DNA from: Fidelibacterota bacterium
Lineage (GTDB): Bacteria; Fidelibacterota; UBA2242
Length of the DNA stretch: 8,118 nucleotides
Assembly (NCBI GenBank): GCA_023133185.1
Contig: JAGLWX010000305.1
Coordinates: forward strand, 1-8,118
Reading direction: 5' to 3'
The notes below the pieces were generated by a model. The model had not been told where the DNA came from. It did no database searches and was given only the letters and a program-made list of their open reading frames with translations. Below are positions 7,754 to 8,118 of this stretch, piece after piece. Both the position numbers and the translations under genes were made by a program. Within the stretch, counting starts at the first letter, position 1. Every line of letters begins with the position of its first letter.

Positions 7754-8118
7754 ATGAAAATATTTTACACCGATGGCGCTTGTTCCGGAAATCCCGGTCC
7801 CGGAGGCTGGGCAGTTGTACTGCTATTAGACAATATTGAGCAACGGAAATGGGGCGGTTTTCAAGATAAAACCACAAACAATCGCATGGAACTAACTGCT
7901 GTGATAGAAGCGTTAAAAATTTTAGATACCGCTGAACCTGCGAGTATTTTTACCGACAGTGAATATGTCAGGAAAGGAATAACCGAATGGCTGCATAACT
8001 GGAAAGTCAGGAATTGGAGAACGGCGGGGAAAAAACCGGTTAAAAACAGGGACCTCTGGGAATTGCTCGATTCACTGAATCATAAGGAAATTCGGTGGAA
8101 TTACGTCGCCGGTCATTC
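7754..8118 (+). CDS. rnhA: Ribonuclease HI, N-terminal 121 codons (runs off right edge)
   Basis: RNase HI cleaves the RNA strand of RNA-DNA hybrids in the cytoplasm, removing R-loops and primer RNA with two metal ions. The signature is unmistakable: FYTDGACSGNPGPGGW near the N-terminus with catalytic D7, then NNRMEL with E46, then FTDSEYV with D68, and NYVAGHS with H121 at the right edge. These correspond to D10, E48, D70 and H124 of the E. coli enzyme. The basic-protrusion region (WLHNWKVRNWRTAGKKPVKNRDLW, residues 79-102) is present, as in the E. coli type. The final catalytic Asp and about 25-40 residues should follow outside the window. The ATG has a weak GGAAA (7745-7749) upstream, the only Shine-Dalgarno-like sequence among the five starts. 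It is 40 bp downstream of the 574-aa gene in the same direction and may share its transcript. No defect is visible. Confidence 0.96.
   Translation, partial: MKIFYTDGACSGNPGPGGWAVVLLLDNIEQRKWGGFQDKTTNNRMELTAVIEALKILDTAEPASIFTDSEYVRKGITEWLHNWKVRNWRTAGKKPVKNRDLWELLDSLNHKEIRWNYVAGH

Noticed and set aside
1..8118. CRISPR array, tRNA/rRNA gene, insertion sequence or phage module
   Set aside because: Coding frames fill nearly all of the window; no spaced direct repeats, terminal repeats, transposase motifs or tRNA cloverleaf were found in the short gaps.

Overview
The window looks like chromosomal DNA from a Gram-negative bacterium with an outer membrane. It is AT-leaning by eye. Envelope-directed proteins dominate, four of the five gene starts have no recognisable Shine-Dalgarno sequence, and a DUF4159/DUF4175-type gene pair is present. 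Together these point to the Bacteroidota or a relative in the wider FCB group (Ignavibacteriota, Calditrichota, Marinimicrobia and similar). This placement is an inference, as no rRNA or other taxonomic marker is present.

The layout is two divergent gene blocks around a 138-bp spacer (5851-5988). Leftward on the minus strand lies a compact three-gene operon. It starts with a DUF4159 protein (5850-5158), continues with a very large DUF4175-like membrane/coiled-coil protein (5161-1772, start and stop overlapping in an ATGA), and ends with a long TPR protein (1761 to beyond base 1) that begins 10 bp after the previous stop. All three products carry an N-terminal signal or membrane segments, so the operon most likely builds an inner-membrane/periplasmic assembly. 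Homologous pairs often sit beside MoxR ATPase, DUF58 and von Willebrand A (Bat-type) genes. Such genes would be expected, if present, beyond the left edge.

Rightward on the plus strand lies a 574-aa exported protein (5989-7713). Its likely order is outer-membrane beta-barrel-like region, TPR repeats, then a C-terminal BamE/SmpA-like domain, which is an unusual combination. After 40 bp comes the first 121 codons of ribonuclease HI (rnhA, 7754 to the right edge). The spacer holds a perfect 6-bp inverted repeat and promoter-like sequences on both strands.

I see no tRNA, rRNA, CRISPR array, insertion sequence or phage gene. The most interesting points are the three-domain fusion protein and the uncharacterised DUF4159-DUF4175-TPR envelope operon.
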